A stretch of DNA of 64,000 bases from Trebouxia sp. TZW2008 (GCA_002118135.1 BDIU01000088.1:62001-126000), one strand, 5' to 3'. Shown: positions 1 through 12,205, counted from the first letter of the stretch. The notes: generated by a model not told the origin, from the letters alone. Translations and numbers: made by a program.

Positions 1-470
1 AACTGTGGCTCAGACAGCTGTGCCAATTGTACTTCCAGCAAGCACCTGCCAGTGTTGATGTAAATGGGACTGTTGGGCAGGTAAGCGCCTCTGCAGTACT
101 CATTGCACCTGATGCAGCTCAGACTCAGACAGCTGTGCCAATTGAAGTCAAGCACCCACCTCCCAGTTTTGCAGTCAAGGACTTTGTTGGGCAGGTGAAT
201 GCTTCAGCAGCCCCCTTGCGCCTGGTCAGCATTCACTGTGTGCAGGTCCAATTGTTCTTGTATGCACCCACCTCCCATTGTTGATGTCAAGGGCACTTTC
301 GGGTTGGTAAACGCAACTGCAGTTGCCCTTGCACCTGATGCAGCTCTGCAGGCAGCCAGCTGAGCCCGCTGGTTTTGTGCACCCACCTGTCAATCTTCCT
401 GCCAAGGATTCTGATGGGCAGGTTGACACCTCAGGGCATGTATTGCAACCAACTGCAAGCGCACGCAGAC
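1..470 (+). repeat. Degenerate 110-115 bp tandem repeat, about four units
   Basis: Four diverged units can be aligned, anchored on a CACCCACC-like block at about 43, 153, 265 and 380. Translated, each unit gives a related peptide with cores such as HPPPIVDVKG, GQVNAS and LAPDAA. The spacings (110, 112, 115) are not all multiples of three and a stop interrupts the third unit, so the array as it stands is not one open frame. It could be a decayed coding repeat or repeated exon-intron units of the coiled-coil gene that follows. Nothing else is recognisable in the first 800 bases. Confidence 0.6.
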
Positions 471-689
471 GGCAAAGCTGTTCTTGGAAGCAGTCTGTTG
501 CACACTGTTGCAGCATAGCTTGCATCATGGGACCAATACCAAAGTCAGCTCTGCAGCTCTGAGCATCTTCATCAAGAAGTACATTTACACTAAGGTAGTG
601 AAGTGCAAGCACTGAATGATTATCACACAATGTCACCAAAACACCATGCAATAGGCATCAACTCAGATGAAGGATCCCCAAGCATGGAG

Positions 690-858
690 GATGCCAAGAG
701 CAGATTGACATGCTATGATGTCAAAAGTAGAACATCCACCAGAGGCTGACATGCTGTGCTGCAAGTATGCAGAATGCCCAAGGACAGGGTGACATGCTCC
801 GATGCAATCATGCAGGACGCCCAACAGCAGGTTGACATGCTGCAATACAATCATGCAG
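690..858 (+). repeat. Short tandem repeats upstream of the first clear coiled-coil exon
   Basis: Three or four related segments of roughly 40-60 bp carry the pattern GCCCAACAGCAGGTTGACATG or close variants, at about 690, 770, 808 and 852. The last copy runs directly into the exon that begins at 859. Each copy resembles acceptor (ATGCAG), a few codons, then donor-like GTTGAC, so they may be duplicated exon starts, but none shows convincing coding potential on its own. Confidence 0.4.
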
Positions 859-3800
859 GATGGGCAAGAGCAGGAGTTGCAGCATGCTCAGCAGGAGGTG
901 GTGGCTCTACGTGCGCGCGTGAAGCAGCTGGAAAGTGACACCCATTCTACAAGCTCCTTGGAGCAGAGGCATCTGTCCCTGCAGCAGGTGCACCCTCTAG
1001 CTGTCCCCATGCATTCACCGTAATATCTGCAAATTCGGGTCATGTATTCAGATGCATGGCAAGCATGTTGACAATCAGAGGAATGCTACAAACGGCGCTT
1101 TGATTTAGCACAGGGTTGTGCTTTGAGTTGAGTTGTCACCTGGCAAAGTCAGTCTATGATCATGATTGTGTTGCACTGCTGTTGCAGCTTGATTTCATAA
1201 TGTATGCAAGGGCTGCATCCTGCCAGATGACTCGCCTTGTTGACTTCATGACTTGATGACTGCCAGCATCCAGCATCTTGTCTTGTGCATGGGCTCAGCT
1301 TCAGAATGCAGGCCTGATATCATTCCGTGGGTGACTTGAGCTCATGCTTTGCCTGAGTCTGAGGTTGCAGAATTTTTGCATGCTTTGCGTGTAACAGCAA
1401 TCGGGTCATTGTAGGAAAGGGATCACATGGAGCACAAGCTGGAAGAGCTGCAGCATCAAGGAAGCCGGCTGGGCCCTGCTAACCTGGCCAATCACGATCA
1501 TGTCACCCAGCTGGAGCATGACGTCCTGCAGCTCACTGCTGAAAACAAGGTAGGACAAGCTGCACACACCACCTGTATATGTAAGCTAATAGCTGACCTT
1601 GGGAACAACATCAGATTCAACTTTGTCATTGTGGCATCTTGCAGTCAGTTGAGTGCTATTGCATACATCAAGCTTGCAGCAAGGCTGAGACAGTCCCGCA
1701 AATGTGCACGTTCAGCGATAACAGATGCATTGCAGCTAGCAGATGCTTGAAGCATGGGCTGCAAATGATGTGGAAAGGTGCTGAGACTGCCCAAAAAAAA
1801 GTTGTTATGAACATCCTGTGCTCTTTCCAATGGCTGCTCAGTGCTAGTAGCAGATTGTAGCGGCAGCAGCAGATTGCAGCAGCAGCAATGGTGTGGTGTG
1901 GTGTGCAGGAGCTTGAGCTGCAAGTGCAAGACTTGACAGAGCAGCTGGCCTCAGGCTCAGAGTCAGCACAACTTAGAGAACTGCAGGCAGAGCATAAGCT
2001 TGCAGAGGACCGCATTGCAGAGCTATCTCAACAGCTGGCCGCAAGCTCAGAGTCTGTGCGTGTCAGGGAGCTGCAGGCAGAGCAGAAGCTGGCAGAAGAG
2101 CGTATAGCGGAGCTGGAGGACCAGCTGCATGGCGCCCCTGCTGCCTCTGGTATGCATTCTGCAACGCTGTCAAACTCATCAGCCTCGACGTCTGACTTCA
2201 GCAACAGCATGATAGACAAAAAGTGAGCCAATCCTGCATCTCAGCCGCCATTCTCTGATTATCAAGCATGCATGCACAGCAGAAGTCAGACCTGAGCTGT
2301 GGTACTAAATGTACCTTCATGGCCATCGTACATTCAAAACAAATGCACAGCATGTTCAAACACCTTCATCAGGCCAAAGGTGCTTACACATGTGCAAGGA
2401 TGGCAGCAATGTCAATACATACCTACAAGAAAAGCTTTGTCTGTTGGGCCTAGCTTGCAATCTTGCTGGACATACCCTCAAATACCAGACGACTAGTTAG
2501 ACACTCACATAGTAAGGGCTGAAATGCTGTCAAACATGCTACAGGGACGCCCTTGGCTCGGGCTTCACAAGACACAACAGCTTTGCAGTCCCGCATTGCA
2601 GAGCTTGAGGCACAAATCGAGGCAATGATTGAGCAGCTGCCTACTGGCAAGCCCCAGGACTCAGCACAACTTGAGCTACTTGAGTCTGAAAAGGCAGCTG
2701 CTCAAGCCCGCGTCACTGAGCTGGAAAGTCAAGTGGCAGCCATGGCTGAGCAGACGTCCTCAATCCAAGAGCAGACCTCAGCACAATTTGAGCAATTTGA
2801 GTCTGAGAAGGGCGCTGCTCAATCCCACATGGCTGAGCTGGAGAGCCAGGTCAATGCGCTCAAGCAAATGTCAGCCAGCCAGTCACAGAAGTCAGCGCAG
2901 CTTCAGCAGCTAGAGGTTGAGAAAGCAACCGCTCAAGCTCGCATTGCTGAGCTGGAGAGTCAGGTGGAGGCCATGATTGAGCAGATTGGTTCATCAGCTG
3001 AAGAGGCAATGGTCACTTTGGAGAGGGATGTCTCGCGCCTGAAGCAGGAATTGCAAGCGGCTCAAGAGGACAACACGCAGACTCATGCTGCAGCTGCTGA
3101 AGCAGTCGCTCTGCTGCAACAGTCCAATGCGGAGCGTGACACCCTCAAAATGCAGGTCAGCCCAGTTACAATGCCAACTGGCACAAGATTCTTGGGCAAT
3201 TTTGTGTATGTCTGCAGCTGCAGCAGAAAAGCTGCACGCAATGTAGCTGTGTCACAAGTGTATGCAGAGCCAGCCTGACCGCCTAGTTGATGTTGATGTC
3301 ATCAAGAAGGGGTGTTTTCTTATCAACAGCCTTCATTTAACGGCAAGCGCTGCTGTTTGGCAGTACACGTCGCTTGACTTATTGGTACCCCTGGCCTGGT
3401 CTTCATGTGCACATGGCATTGGTTCCATCATGTTTCAGTAATTGCAAGATCTTGACATGGGCAGTAGCGACAGTTGTGCCCTCCTGCAACATGATCACTC
3501 CATGCTGTGATTGTGCGACAGCAACACCTCATTCAAAATCTCCCTCTGCAGGCTGATCAGCTGAACAAGCATTTGAAGCTTGAACAGCAGAAACAAGACA
3601 AGGACAGGGCCATCTGGGAGAGCAAACAGGCAGGAATGCATGAGCATCTACAGGAGGCATTGAGCTCATCACAGCAGCTGCAAGATTCCAAAAGCCTTGT
3701 TGAGGAGGAACACAAGAGGCTGCAAGAGCTGCACAAGCAGGTCATGACAGAGCTGCAGCAGAGGAGCGAAAATGGGCAGGTATCGCTTGACAAATTCTTG

Positions 3801-6800
3801 CCTGGCAAATCAGGTTGCTGACTGGGTACTTGCTGCCGCTGGCACACCGCAGCTGAGCCGCATCTACACGGTCATGACTCATGCCCGACCTGCTGCTTTG
3901 CCTGCAGTGCACGTGACCTATCGGAGAAGTTGTTTGACGCATATTGACGTGCATGAAATTGGGGGTAAACGCAGCGCGAAAACCGGACGTGCGTCTTGGA
4001 CCAGGCGTCGCTTGCGTTCGCAGCTCACAGACCGGCTATGACCTTGTGGCAGCGGGCAATGATGGCTGTGGATACTGACCAGCGTGTGCAGTCGGATTTG
4101 CAGGCGCAGCTTGAGGCAAGTCACGCAGAGGTCGCGCATATGCAGAAGCAGATTGCCGCGACGACGGCTGCGTTGCACTCAGCTCGTGCGTCAGACAGCG
4201 CACATGTATCGTACCCAGCTCCAGGAGACCCAGACTATTCAGAGGATTCGCTGATCAGGTCGGTCTGCAAAAGCAATGTCAAGCTCCTTTGCACAAAGTG
4301 TCCGAGTCTGCTGGCAGTCTTTCAAAACGACAATATGCGGGCTGCTAGCAAAAAGGCTTGCATGCGCAAGTGCGCGTCTGCACCTTTGGTCCCCGCTTAA
4401 GGGGTTCACAGTTTCGCTGTGCAGGCAACTGACGGACGAAATGAATCTGGAACTGGAGCAGCGCAGGAATGATTTTCAGCAGCGACAACAGCAGCTTGAC
4501 GATCAAGCCAGGTAAGTCTTCAAAGGTTGGGCAGGTCAAACTGCAGGTCTTGCAGCTGAGGATCAAAGCTTCATCTTATCTGCAGGGAGATTGAGGAGCT
4601 CAAAAGCTTGCTGGAGGAGCAAACAGCTCAGAATGCCAGCTTACAGCAAGACCTGCAGAATGCGCTACATCAGAATAATGCGTCACATGTAAGCAGCCGT
4701 TCATGACTGCTTTGCTTTCGCATGCAAAACGACATTGAATTTGCTGCTCATCTGAATGCGACGCGCACATAATGATTCGGACAAATGCTCCATCTTTTGA
4801 TTTGTATAGACAGGCAGTATTTGCAAAGCTCAGGCAGCAACTAGCTATCAAACTTGTCCTGTGTGTGCAGCAAGAAGCGGCTCAGATGCGAAGCAGAGCG
4901 GAGCAACTCAGTAATCAGCTCAATGCTGTGTCAAGACAGCACAGACAGGTAACTCGACACAAATGCCAAGCAAGATTTTGCTTTTACTTGGTTATGCATA
5001 TTGGAGTGCACAAACATGCAGCAGCCCTAGTCATGGTTGTGCATGAGGTTCAAGCCAAATAGCAGATCAAAACCATGACAAGCCCAAGACTGATTGCATC
5101 TGGTCGACGCATACGTCAGACTGCAGTCATGCAGTGCAGTGATTTCCCTTTGTAATGACTGCTTTGATAAAAAAGACAAACATCCTTATATTGACTTGCT
5201 CTTGTCTAGAGATACCACCCGTGCAGTCAGAATGCAGTGGTTGCTTCCAATTTTCTTGTCCTTGTCCTTGTCCTCACATTGAGAACACCCTGTATCAGGG
5301 TTTCTAACCAGGAAAGATGATTGTATTCTAGTTTTTGCACATATCATAGAGTTGTTTCAATGTATGCAGCAACATACAGCTGCAATACAGGAGGTTGAGG
5401 AGCTGCAGCAGCTGCTGCAAGACAGCACACACGAAGTGATCAGACTGGAGAGTGAAGCAGCTGTACTAGATGAGAAGGCAGTGCATCTGCAGATGCAGCT
5501 TGATGAGGCCCAGCGAGAGCATGCAAATGCCCTGCAGGTCTGTAACACCTAGAACCAGGTCAAAAAAGGCCAGTCTTTCCAAATGGATACCAATGATGGT
5601 CAAGTTTCCTAATATAGACTTTTCCTTTCTTTTTCAGAGATAGACTTTTCCTTTCTCTTTCAGATCTTGACTTGGTTCTGTCCCCCGATCCCCCCTCACC
5701 TGCTGTGTCCCATTGCAGACTTCTTTGAACTCCATTTTCGCCTCTCTTGTCATCCTGGCATGCACCTGTTTGGCTTGAGGCAACAAAGCTGCAACCTGCA
5801 CACAATGTCCTGTTTGTTTGTAAGTCCAGTGAGGAATTTTGCAACTAAGCTTATGCTGTCAACTGTAGTGAGCCAGGCATGCACGCTTTCTTGATTTGAC
5901 ATTTTGGCGCGCCCATAGCTGCACTCAACCCTGCTGAACTGCATGCTGCAGGAGGACATGATCAAGCAGCCATCAGCAGTCTGCTGTTCTTCTTGCATTG
6001 CAAATGGCTATGCAAGACTCAAACAGTGCTTGCATTGTTTTGCCAGGATCCGCTTTCCTTTTGTTGAGGCACTTGTTTGCTGCTGATACCTTGATTGCGC
6101 TTACAGACAGCGGCTGTCAGCAGCAGTAATCATGAATTGATGGAGCTGCATCAGCAGCTAGAGGAGAATGAAGCGCACTACCAGATTGACTTGGATGAAG
6201 CGCATCAAAAGCTGCTAGACAGCCAGAATGTGCAGCATAGACTTGAACAGCAGCTCAGGGATAGTGAAGCAAAAAGGTGAGTCTCACAATGCCTTTAGCT
6301 GCTGCCTTACTTCCAGTGTATTGATTGCTTACTAAAGTTTGAGGTACATGCCAGTGTATACATTATGATATGTGCGAATATTCCAATCACTGTGCTAGCT
6401 GTGATGTTGTCTCACATGCCAAAGAAGGAAGCACAGAGCATTGCACAGAAGGCCAGTTTGTGCCATCAGTTCTGCCATGAGGATTCAATCTAGAGAGTTT
6501 GTGTACAGCCTGCAGCGCTGAGCATTGTTGGCTGAAAGCGATATTCCGCATTGTGTGCAGCTGGGATTGCATCAAGCCTGCATGCTGCATGAACCAGATG
6601 CTGATGACAAAGCAGCATTTGCAAGAAATGGCTAGAGATCTGGAGTTTGTTGCGAGGGAACTCGCTAGCCGCGGTTCCTCAGCCGGCATTTTAAGTTGCT
6701 GTGCTGATGTCAAAGTTATATGTCACAGACACCAGATGGGACAAGGATATAGACGTTGCATCCTCAGGAGCAGCCTGTTTGCGTGTTGCAGGAATCAGAT

Positions 6801-9052
6801 GCTGATAGAGAAGCAGATAATGGAGCAGCATCTGCAGGAAACAGCTGGGGACCTAGAGTTTGCTGAGAGGGAGCTCAGCCGGCGGGGCTCTTCAGCTGGA
6901 ACCCCTCCAAGGGATCAAGTAGACTCTGATGATGGCAGTCCCAGGCAGCATACGCCTAGCTTGCGGCAAACCTTCGCTGATGAGGCCGCACACCTTAAAA
7001 CAGAGAATGAAAGGATCATGGAGGTCAGTTGCATGTAGTAGATTCTTGATCTAAGGGTTGCGTTGTTCCCAAGAAGTCTGTCCTTGCACTGCATTGGTCT
7101 CACTGAAAGGACGGCATCTCCAGGCAGAATACGCCTATTCTGTAGCAAACCTTTGCTGACGAGGCTGCACACCTGAAAATGGAAGGATCATGGAGGTCAG
7201 CTGCATACGGTCACCTCTTGTTGTAGTCTGACTGCATTGTTCCAAAGAAGTCCGTGCTTGCATTGCATCGGTCTCAACCACAGGACGGCGGTCCCAGGCA
7301 GAATACGCCTAGCAACCCTTTGCTGATGAGGCTGCACACCTGAATTCACAGCACAACAAGAGGATTATGGAGGTCAGTTGCATACAGCTACCTCTTGTAG
7401 TCTGTCTGCATTGTTTGCAAGAAGTCAGTGCTTGCATTGCATCGCCCATACTGAAAGGACGGCAGTCCTAAATAGCACACGCCTAGCAAACCTTCGCTGA
7501 TGAGGTTGCACACCCAAAAACAGAGAGTGAGAGTTTTGTGAAGGTTACTTGCATACAGTCATTTCTTGTTGTATCTTGACTGTGTTGTTCTCAAGAAAGC
7601 TGTCCTAGCATTGCATCGTCCTGACTCAGAGGTTGGCAGCTTTAGGCAACATACAGCAGCAGACCTTTGCTGATAAGGCTGCACGCCTGAGATTAGAAAA
7701 TGAGAGGAATATGGAGGTCAGCTGCATACAGTAGTTGTAGTGACTGGCTTATTTTCAAGAAGTCAGTGCTTGCACCACATCAGTCTCACTCAAAGGATGG
7801 CAGTCCCAGGCAGAATAATCTTTGCTGATGAGGCTGCACACCTGAAGACAGAGACTGAGAGGATCATGGAGGTCAGCTGCATAGTGCTTGGCTTGAGGCT
7901 GACCTAGATGGGCCTGCTGAGCCTGCCTAGCCCACGTTTACAATGAATGAATGAATGAATGAATGAATGAATGAATGAATGAAATGAGCTGCAACAAGTC
8001 ACACCACAAGCACAATACCTTGTACTTTGCATATTTACATGACAATCTCAATGCCGGTATTTCGCTTCTTGAGGCTTCTAAGGGGCCGGCACATCATTCA
8101 TCATGCAGTGACTTTGTCAGCTTTTCCAGCACAGTGTTGCTATACCTTCTGGCAGTATGTGTATGCCTGCTTGTGTTCACCACAAACAAGTCATAGCAAG
8201 CATGTTTGTGTCAAGACTGATCTGACTACTGATGTAGTCTGTGCCATGGTTGCGTTGGCCAGGCTAGCACTTTTCTTGGGCAGCTAGCCCAGCTGGGGAG
8301 GATACACGTTTGCCACCAGCGTCAATTCATGCAGTCATTACCATTCACAATAAACGGCAAAACCTGACCAGCCAAGTTGTCTCTCATGCTGGTTGTTGTA
8401 TTACTGCTACCCTGCCTTACTTGCCTTGAAGCCGCTGCTTGTGATTTATGGGTTGTGCTCAAGGGTCTGCATGTCTGCACTGTTGAACTGTCACTTTGCT
8501 ATCATAGCGCCAACTATGACCAAAACTGTGGAGTAAGGTTTGTTTCTTTTTTGCAGGAACTGGTCAAGTGTAAGATGGAGCTTGCTGAGCTGAATGAGCA
8601 TTATCTCAGCACCTGCCATGAGCTGCACAAAGCCAAGGAGAAAAACCTGGCCATTGCTGGGAAAATGACTAGGTACATCTGCACGCATATGTTGCCATTG
8701 TGTTGCCTTGTCTGCGCTCTCATCATGTGCTTGCCATGTTTTTGAGTTCTGGGCAGCAACATTTTGAAAGCAATTGCCTGTTGTACAAGTCAGCAAATCT
8801 AGACTCCTGTGCTTACAACTTCTTGCTTGTATGGAGCAAGTCTGCTGTCCAACTCAGCAAGCAGGCTTTGTTGTCAATTCAGGGACCAGCTGCCTGGCTC
8901 AAGTTCCACAGTGCAAAATATACTAAGCACTGTATTTTGCTGCATACAGGCTTGAGACAATCATCTACAAGCATGCAGAGCTTGAGGCAGGCAAAGGGGA
9001 GAAGCTTGTCCAAGCAAATTATTCCCCAGCTAAAGCCAAAAACAGAAAATAA
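859..9052 (+). CDS. Long coiled-coil protein, 3' part of gene (5' end not resolved)
   Basis: The product is almost entirely coiled coil, rich in Glu, Gln, Lys, Leu and Ala with heptad spacing. I do not recognise a named family. Exons with matching phases: 859-987, 1415-1549, 1909-about 2221, about 2548-3155, 3552-3779, 4053-4258, 4425-4511, 4586-4688, 4871-4948, 5370-5537, 6107-6276, 6792-7023, probably 7313-7372, 7487-7543 and 7660-7716, then 8557-8672 and 8950-9052 with stop TAA. Internal repeats of 38-39 codons lie in the 2548-3155 exon (motif AELESQV) and of about 32 codons in the 1909 exon (motif RELQAE). The exon at 6792 encodes a Ser/Pro linker (SRRGSSAGTPP). The join between 2221 and 2548 does not keep phase directly, so a small exon is probably missing. 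A golgin-, centrosome- or flagella-associated scaffold role is possible but unproven. Confidence 0.7.
6597..6700 (+). pseudogene. Decayed upstream copy of the exon that starts at 6792
   Basis: The segment encodes NQMLMTKQHLQEMARDLEF, closely matching NQMLIEKQ and HLQETAGDLEF in the exon at 6792. It lies about 195 bp upstream. Its acceptor is destroyed: the real exon is preceded by TTGCAG, here the same position reads CTGCATG. It also lacks a good donor. It is therefore an inactive exon duplicate inside the intron. Confidence 0.65.
6960..7875 (+). repeat. Six-copy tandem array of exon end plus intron, period 155-177 bp
   Basis: The exon-end signature (GAG or AAG followed by GTCAG or GTTAC) recurs at about 7020, 7192, 7369, 7539, 7713 and 7868. 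Each unit holds 50-60 bp of exon-like sequence encoding a version of QTFADEAAHLKTENERIME, followed by about 115 bp of related intron. Units 3, 4 and 5 (7313-7372, 7487-7543, 7660-7716) are open, flanked by AG and GT, and have lengths divisible by three. Unit 2 has lost 7 bp and unit 6 has lost the aligned acceptor. Confidence 0.8.
7942..7985 (+). repeat. (AATG)n microsatellite
   Basis: About ten uninterrupted ATGA/AATG tetranucleotides lie in the intron before the penultimate exon of the coiled-coil gene, just after the exon-like array. Confidence 0.95.
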
Positions 9053-9828
9053 CGGAAAGACACAATTTTGCTGCTACAGAGGGTGAATAAGCAATTGTGC
9101 TGACACTGGTCTTGACCAGCTGCGCATGCATCAAGTAGGCTCAGCCAGTCACCGCAGCATTTCACTGCAATAAGCAAGGAGCCACTACATAACATGCAGC
9201 AATAAAGCTTTGCTTCATTTCATTGTCATTATCAGAACATGCCCTGGTGCTCAATGCAATTTTGCAAACAGAATGAGTCTTGAGGTGGTTACAGCTAGGG
9301 GTATGTAAGGTGAGGTCGAGCTGGAGTGTAGCATGTTTCTCTGTAGAAGTGCATGTTTGTGGATGTTAGCAAAGATCCTCTTTCTTCCTGAATTTGAGAC
9401 TTACTGCCTTGTGACTGCAGCAATGCACTGTGATCACTGCCAGCCAAGTCTGACATATCGTGTGACATGTGCATGTATGCGCACCAGTCACTGATACATG
9501 TATACAGTCGTGTGCTGTAAATTTCGGCAGTCTGAAGGTCATGAAGTTAACTGGTCAAACTGCACACGACCAGCTGCATGGCACCAGCAGGGGGGCACAC
9601 AGCACTAGGCATCAAAAGGACAGCCTCTGTGAGCAGAATATCAATGCATTGACGTACGCATTACTGTCCGACTCGATGTCGGCAAGTGTTCCAGCAGGGT
9701 GTCAGACAAAGCTCTCACAATAGTCACTGTGCTATTTGACGTAAGTTTGACGCTTCAGCCTGCAAAGAGTTGCGCAGCAGCCCCTCCCAGTTGCTAGCTG
9801 CTGAAGTGCAGCTCACATTGCCGAGTTG
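9053..9828. other. Intergenic region between convergent genes
   Basis: This stretch separates the 3' ends of the coiled-coil gene (+) and MND1 (-). It should contain both 3' UTRs. A TGTAA pentamer, the chlorophyte polyadenylation signal, occurs near 9515 on the plus strand but far from the stop at 9052. I see no coding exon here. Confidence 0.5.
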
Positions 9829-11736
9829 CTAGACAAAGGTCTCCATGTCTGGATTGTATCCACCCTGCACCACAACACATCCTGGTGAACATGTTTCTGA
9901 TGAGGCAGACAGTGAACTGTGCAGGGTTCACTGTCTGCCTGTACAGGGTAGCAAACTGCACATTTACTTCCTTGAAGAAGCCATCTAGCTGTTCTCCCAT
10001 GCCATCAAACCTCCTCTTGCACCAATCCCGCAAGCATTCAATGTTGTCTGCAAAGCAGGACATGCTGGTCCTGCTAGCTGACATGTTGTTGCGTTTGGAT
10101 TATTGCAACTTGCATCAGCCACGCATGCAGCCCAGTCATGCAGCCAACAACTTTCTGCACGAATTGTAACACACACAAATGCAGCGCTTTCAGTTGTGAC
10201 AGGTAATTGTTGTAGCTTGTTGTGAGCAGACGCAGTGACGCAGTGTGATGCACTGATACCTTGCCATCTGTTTGCAGCATCTTTAGCTATCTCTGCAGCC
10301 TCATCTGCAGTCAGCAGCAGAAACTTCAAAGTGTACAGGCTCATTTCCTTTGAGAGTGCACACAGCTAGCTGTAGATCTTCCATTATACAGTGCGTGCTT
10401 TTGTCAACTTAATCATTGAAGTCACACCAGCTTGAACGTTCCTTAGTACTCTTTGATCTCTTGTAATGCCTTTGCTTGTTGTAATTTAGGCTTTGAGATT
10501 TAGACTTTGAGCAGAAGTACACTGCTGACTTGCACTGTCAGAAGCACCTTAAGGCTTGTGTTGTCAGTAGTCCTTCAAACATGCTCAAACAGCCAAGCAG
10601 GCACACTGTATGACATGAGCCTGTAGCATTGGCATGTGTTGCTGGCAGATGCATTGCTGCCAAGCGACTTACTCATGCTCTTTATCTTGTCTGGATCATT
10701 CTCTGCATACTGCTCCAGCTGACTGCGGATCTCTTGCAGCTCTTTTTCATGCTGAGAAACATCTGATTGCTTTGCCATCCTTTCAGCCTGTGAGCACAGC
10801 AACAGCTGGCTGCCAGGGCTGCTGTGTTGAAGGAATAGCAGAGCAATTTGTGACAGCAGCTTTAATGTGTTCTCAGAACAGACATGTTGCCAAGTCGCTG
10901 TGGCACTCACAGTGTCTTGTCTTCCTGCCCTGGCTGTCTCAATCTTCTCCTGCAGGCTAGACTGCAAATCTGTATTCTGCTGATGCTGCTTCTGGGCTTT
11001 TGTCAGCGCTGTTTCAAGCTGCACATGAGTACATCATCTGGAGCTTGCAGGCCTGACAAGCTGGACCTTTGAGATGCGCAGCAAAAATGCTAGACATGAT
11101 GTTTGACAGCCCTGAAGTCAAACTTGGCAATCATGACAGAGCAAGCACCTGGACTGCAGCTTCACTTGGAAATGCCCTGATCCAGAAATCAAGTGGTCAG
11201 CACACCATCTCATCTGCTTGCTTAAGACTTGCACAGTGCAGCCACAGCATAACTTGCGTTGTGGAATGCCAACGCTCTTACCAGAAAAAGTTGGATATCC
11301 CAATCTTGTCTTGATGTACCATATCATCATCCACCAAACTCTGCAGCACATACATATCATTTTCGCTGCAGACTGCCGCTGGTAAGGACGCACCAAGGCA
11401 GTGCAACTTACCTGCAAGACATCTTTGACGCTTTGAGAAATGACTCCCTTCTTTGGTGCTAGTTTCTCGATATCCTGTGGGGCAACTCAGTTCAACACCC
11501 AAGCTTTGCTTGCGGAGATTCTGACTCACAGCCTATGCGCTGACTATACCTTGAGCTGAAACACATCCTTAGTTTCGTGAAAGATTTCCAAGACCTTCTC
11601 ACGCTTCTCCTCCAATGACAATCCTCTTTTTTTGCTCTATATTCACATGCACGAAGTTTGGCGGCAAGTTTGCACCTTAACCGGACAGCCTGGTGCTACT
11701 GATCAACAGCGCTCGAGACATTGGATTGCGCACCAT
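9829..11736 (-). CDS. MND1: Meiotic nuclear division protein 1 (MND1), complete, 207 aa
   Basis: MND1 works with HOP2 to stimulate DMC1/RAD51 strand invasion in meiotic recombination. Ten exons on the minus strand: 11734-11736 (ATG alone), 11550-11636, 11412-11474, 11282-11340, 11149-11176, 10911-11018, 10673-10787, 10260-10304, 9968-10047, 9829-9864. Lengths sum to 624 nt in one frame, 207 aa, against about 205 aa in animals. Diagnostic segments appear in family order: ETKDVFQLK, DVLQSLVDDDMV, GISNFFWAFPSEA (N-terminal winged helix), then a leucine-zipper coiled coil, then EIAKDAANRW and LRDWCKRRF near the C terminus. The first exon is only the start codon; that choice is an inference from SKKRGLSLEEKRE following a TAG acceptor. 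The last exon encodes GGYNPDMETFV and a stop. Confidence 0.92.
9903..9940. repeat. Perfect 15-bp inverted repeat in the last MND1 intron
   Basis: Arms 9903-9917 and 9926-9940 are exact reverse complements (AGGCAGACAGTGAAC on the plus strand) with an 8-nt loop. The hairpin lies in the 103-nt intron between 9865 and 9967, between donor and acceptor. It is too short for a typical miRNA precursor and is not a bacterial-type terminator. Confidence 0.9.
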
Positions 11737-12205
11737 GTGTATGCGCTCTTTCTGTTCTCAACACAAAGTCACTTGTAGTCTCCTAGAGAATGCGCTTGAA
11801 AAGCGTGTTGCTGATCAGTGACTAGATCTAAAGTTGATGTTCACTGTTGCGGCGCGCTATATTCTACGCCAATGCGCTCAAGATGCGCGCCTCTGTATTT
11901 GCAGCACGGAGTCGTTGAAGCGGCGTGATGCATACGCCTGGCATACATTGACCCTCCACGCAATGCTCAGCGAGTGAGCACCAGACAGGCATGACTAAAT
12001 GGCACTGATTGCAAACGCCTGGGGGAAAGAGTGCGCCTTGTATTACAGGCATGTTGACAGCACAACGACAGCACTGTTTCTGTGTACAAAAAGAGCGACG
12101 ATCCCACAGGTGGAGGCTTGAGCTAAAATTTCTAAACACAGCAAATGCACTCTGAATCATGTCGTGAATCAACAGGCAATGATGCAAACACAGACACGCA
12201 ATCTC
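11737..12205. promoter_or_regulatory. MND1 upstream region and 3' UTR of the next gene
   Basis: This 469-bp stretch lies between the start of MND1 and the stop of the large minus-strand gene. It must hold the MND1 promoter. I see no TATA box that I would call with confidence and no coding exon. Confidence 0.4.

Noticed and set aside
1645..2015. Cys/Ser-rich minus-strand frames opposite the coiled-coil exons
   Set aside because: These are antisense shadows of Glu/Gln/Leu-rich heptad codons, seen opposite most coiled-coil exons in the first 9 kb.
8377..8745. Signal-peptide-like start (MSLMLVVVLLLPCLTC) joined to a coiled-coil segment
   Set aside because: The hydrophobic part is intron sequence read through into exon 8557-8672; a clear TTTGCAG acceptor at 8556 separates them.
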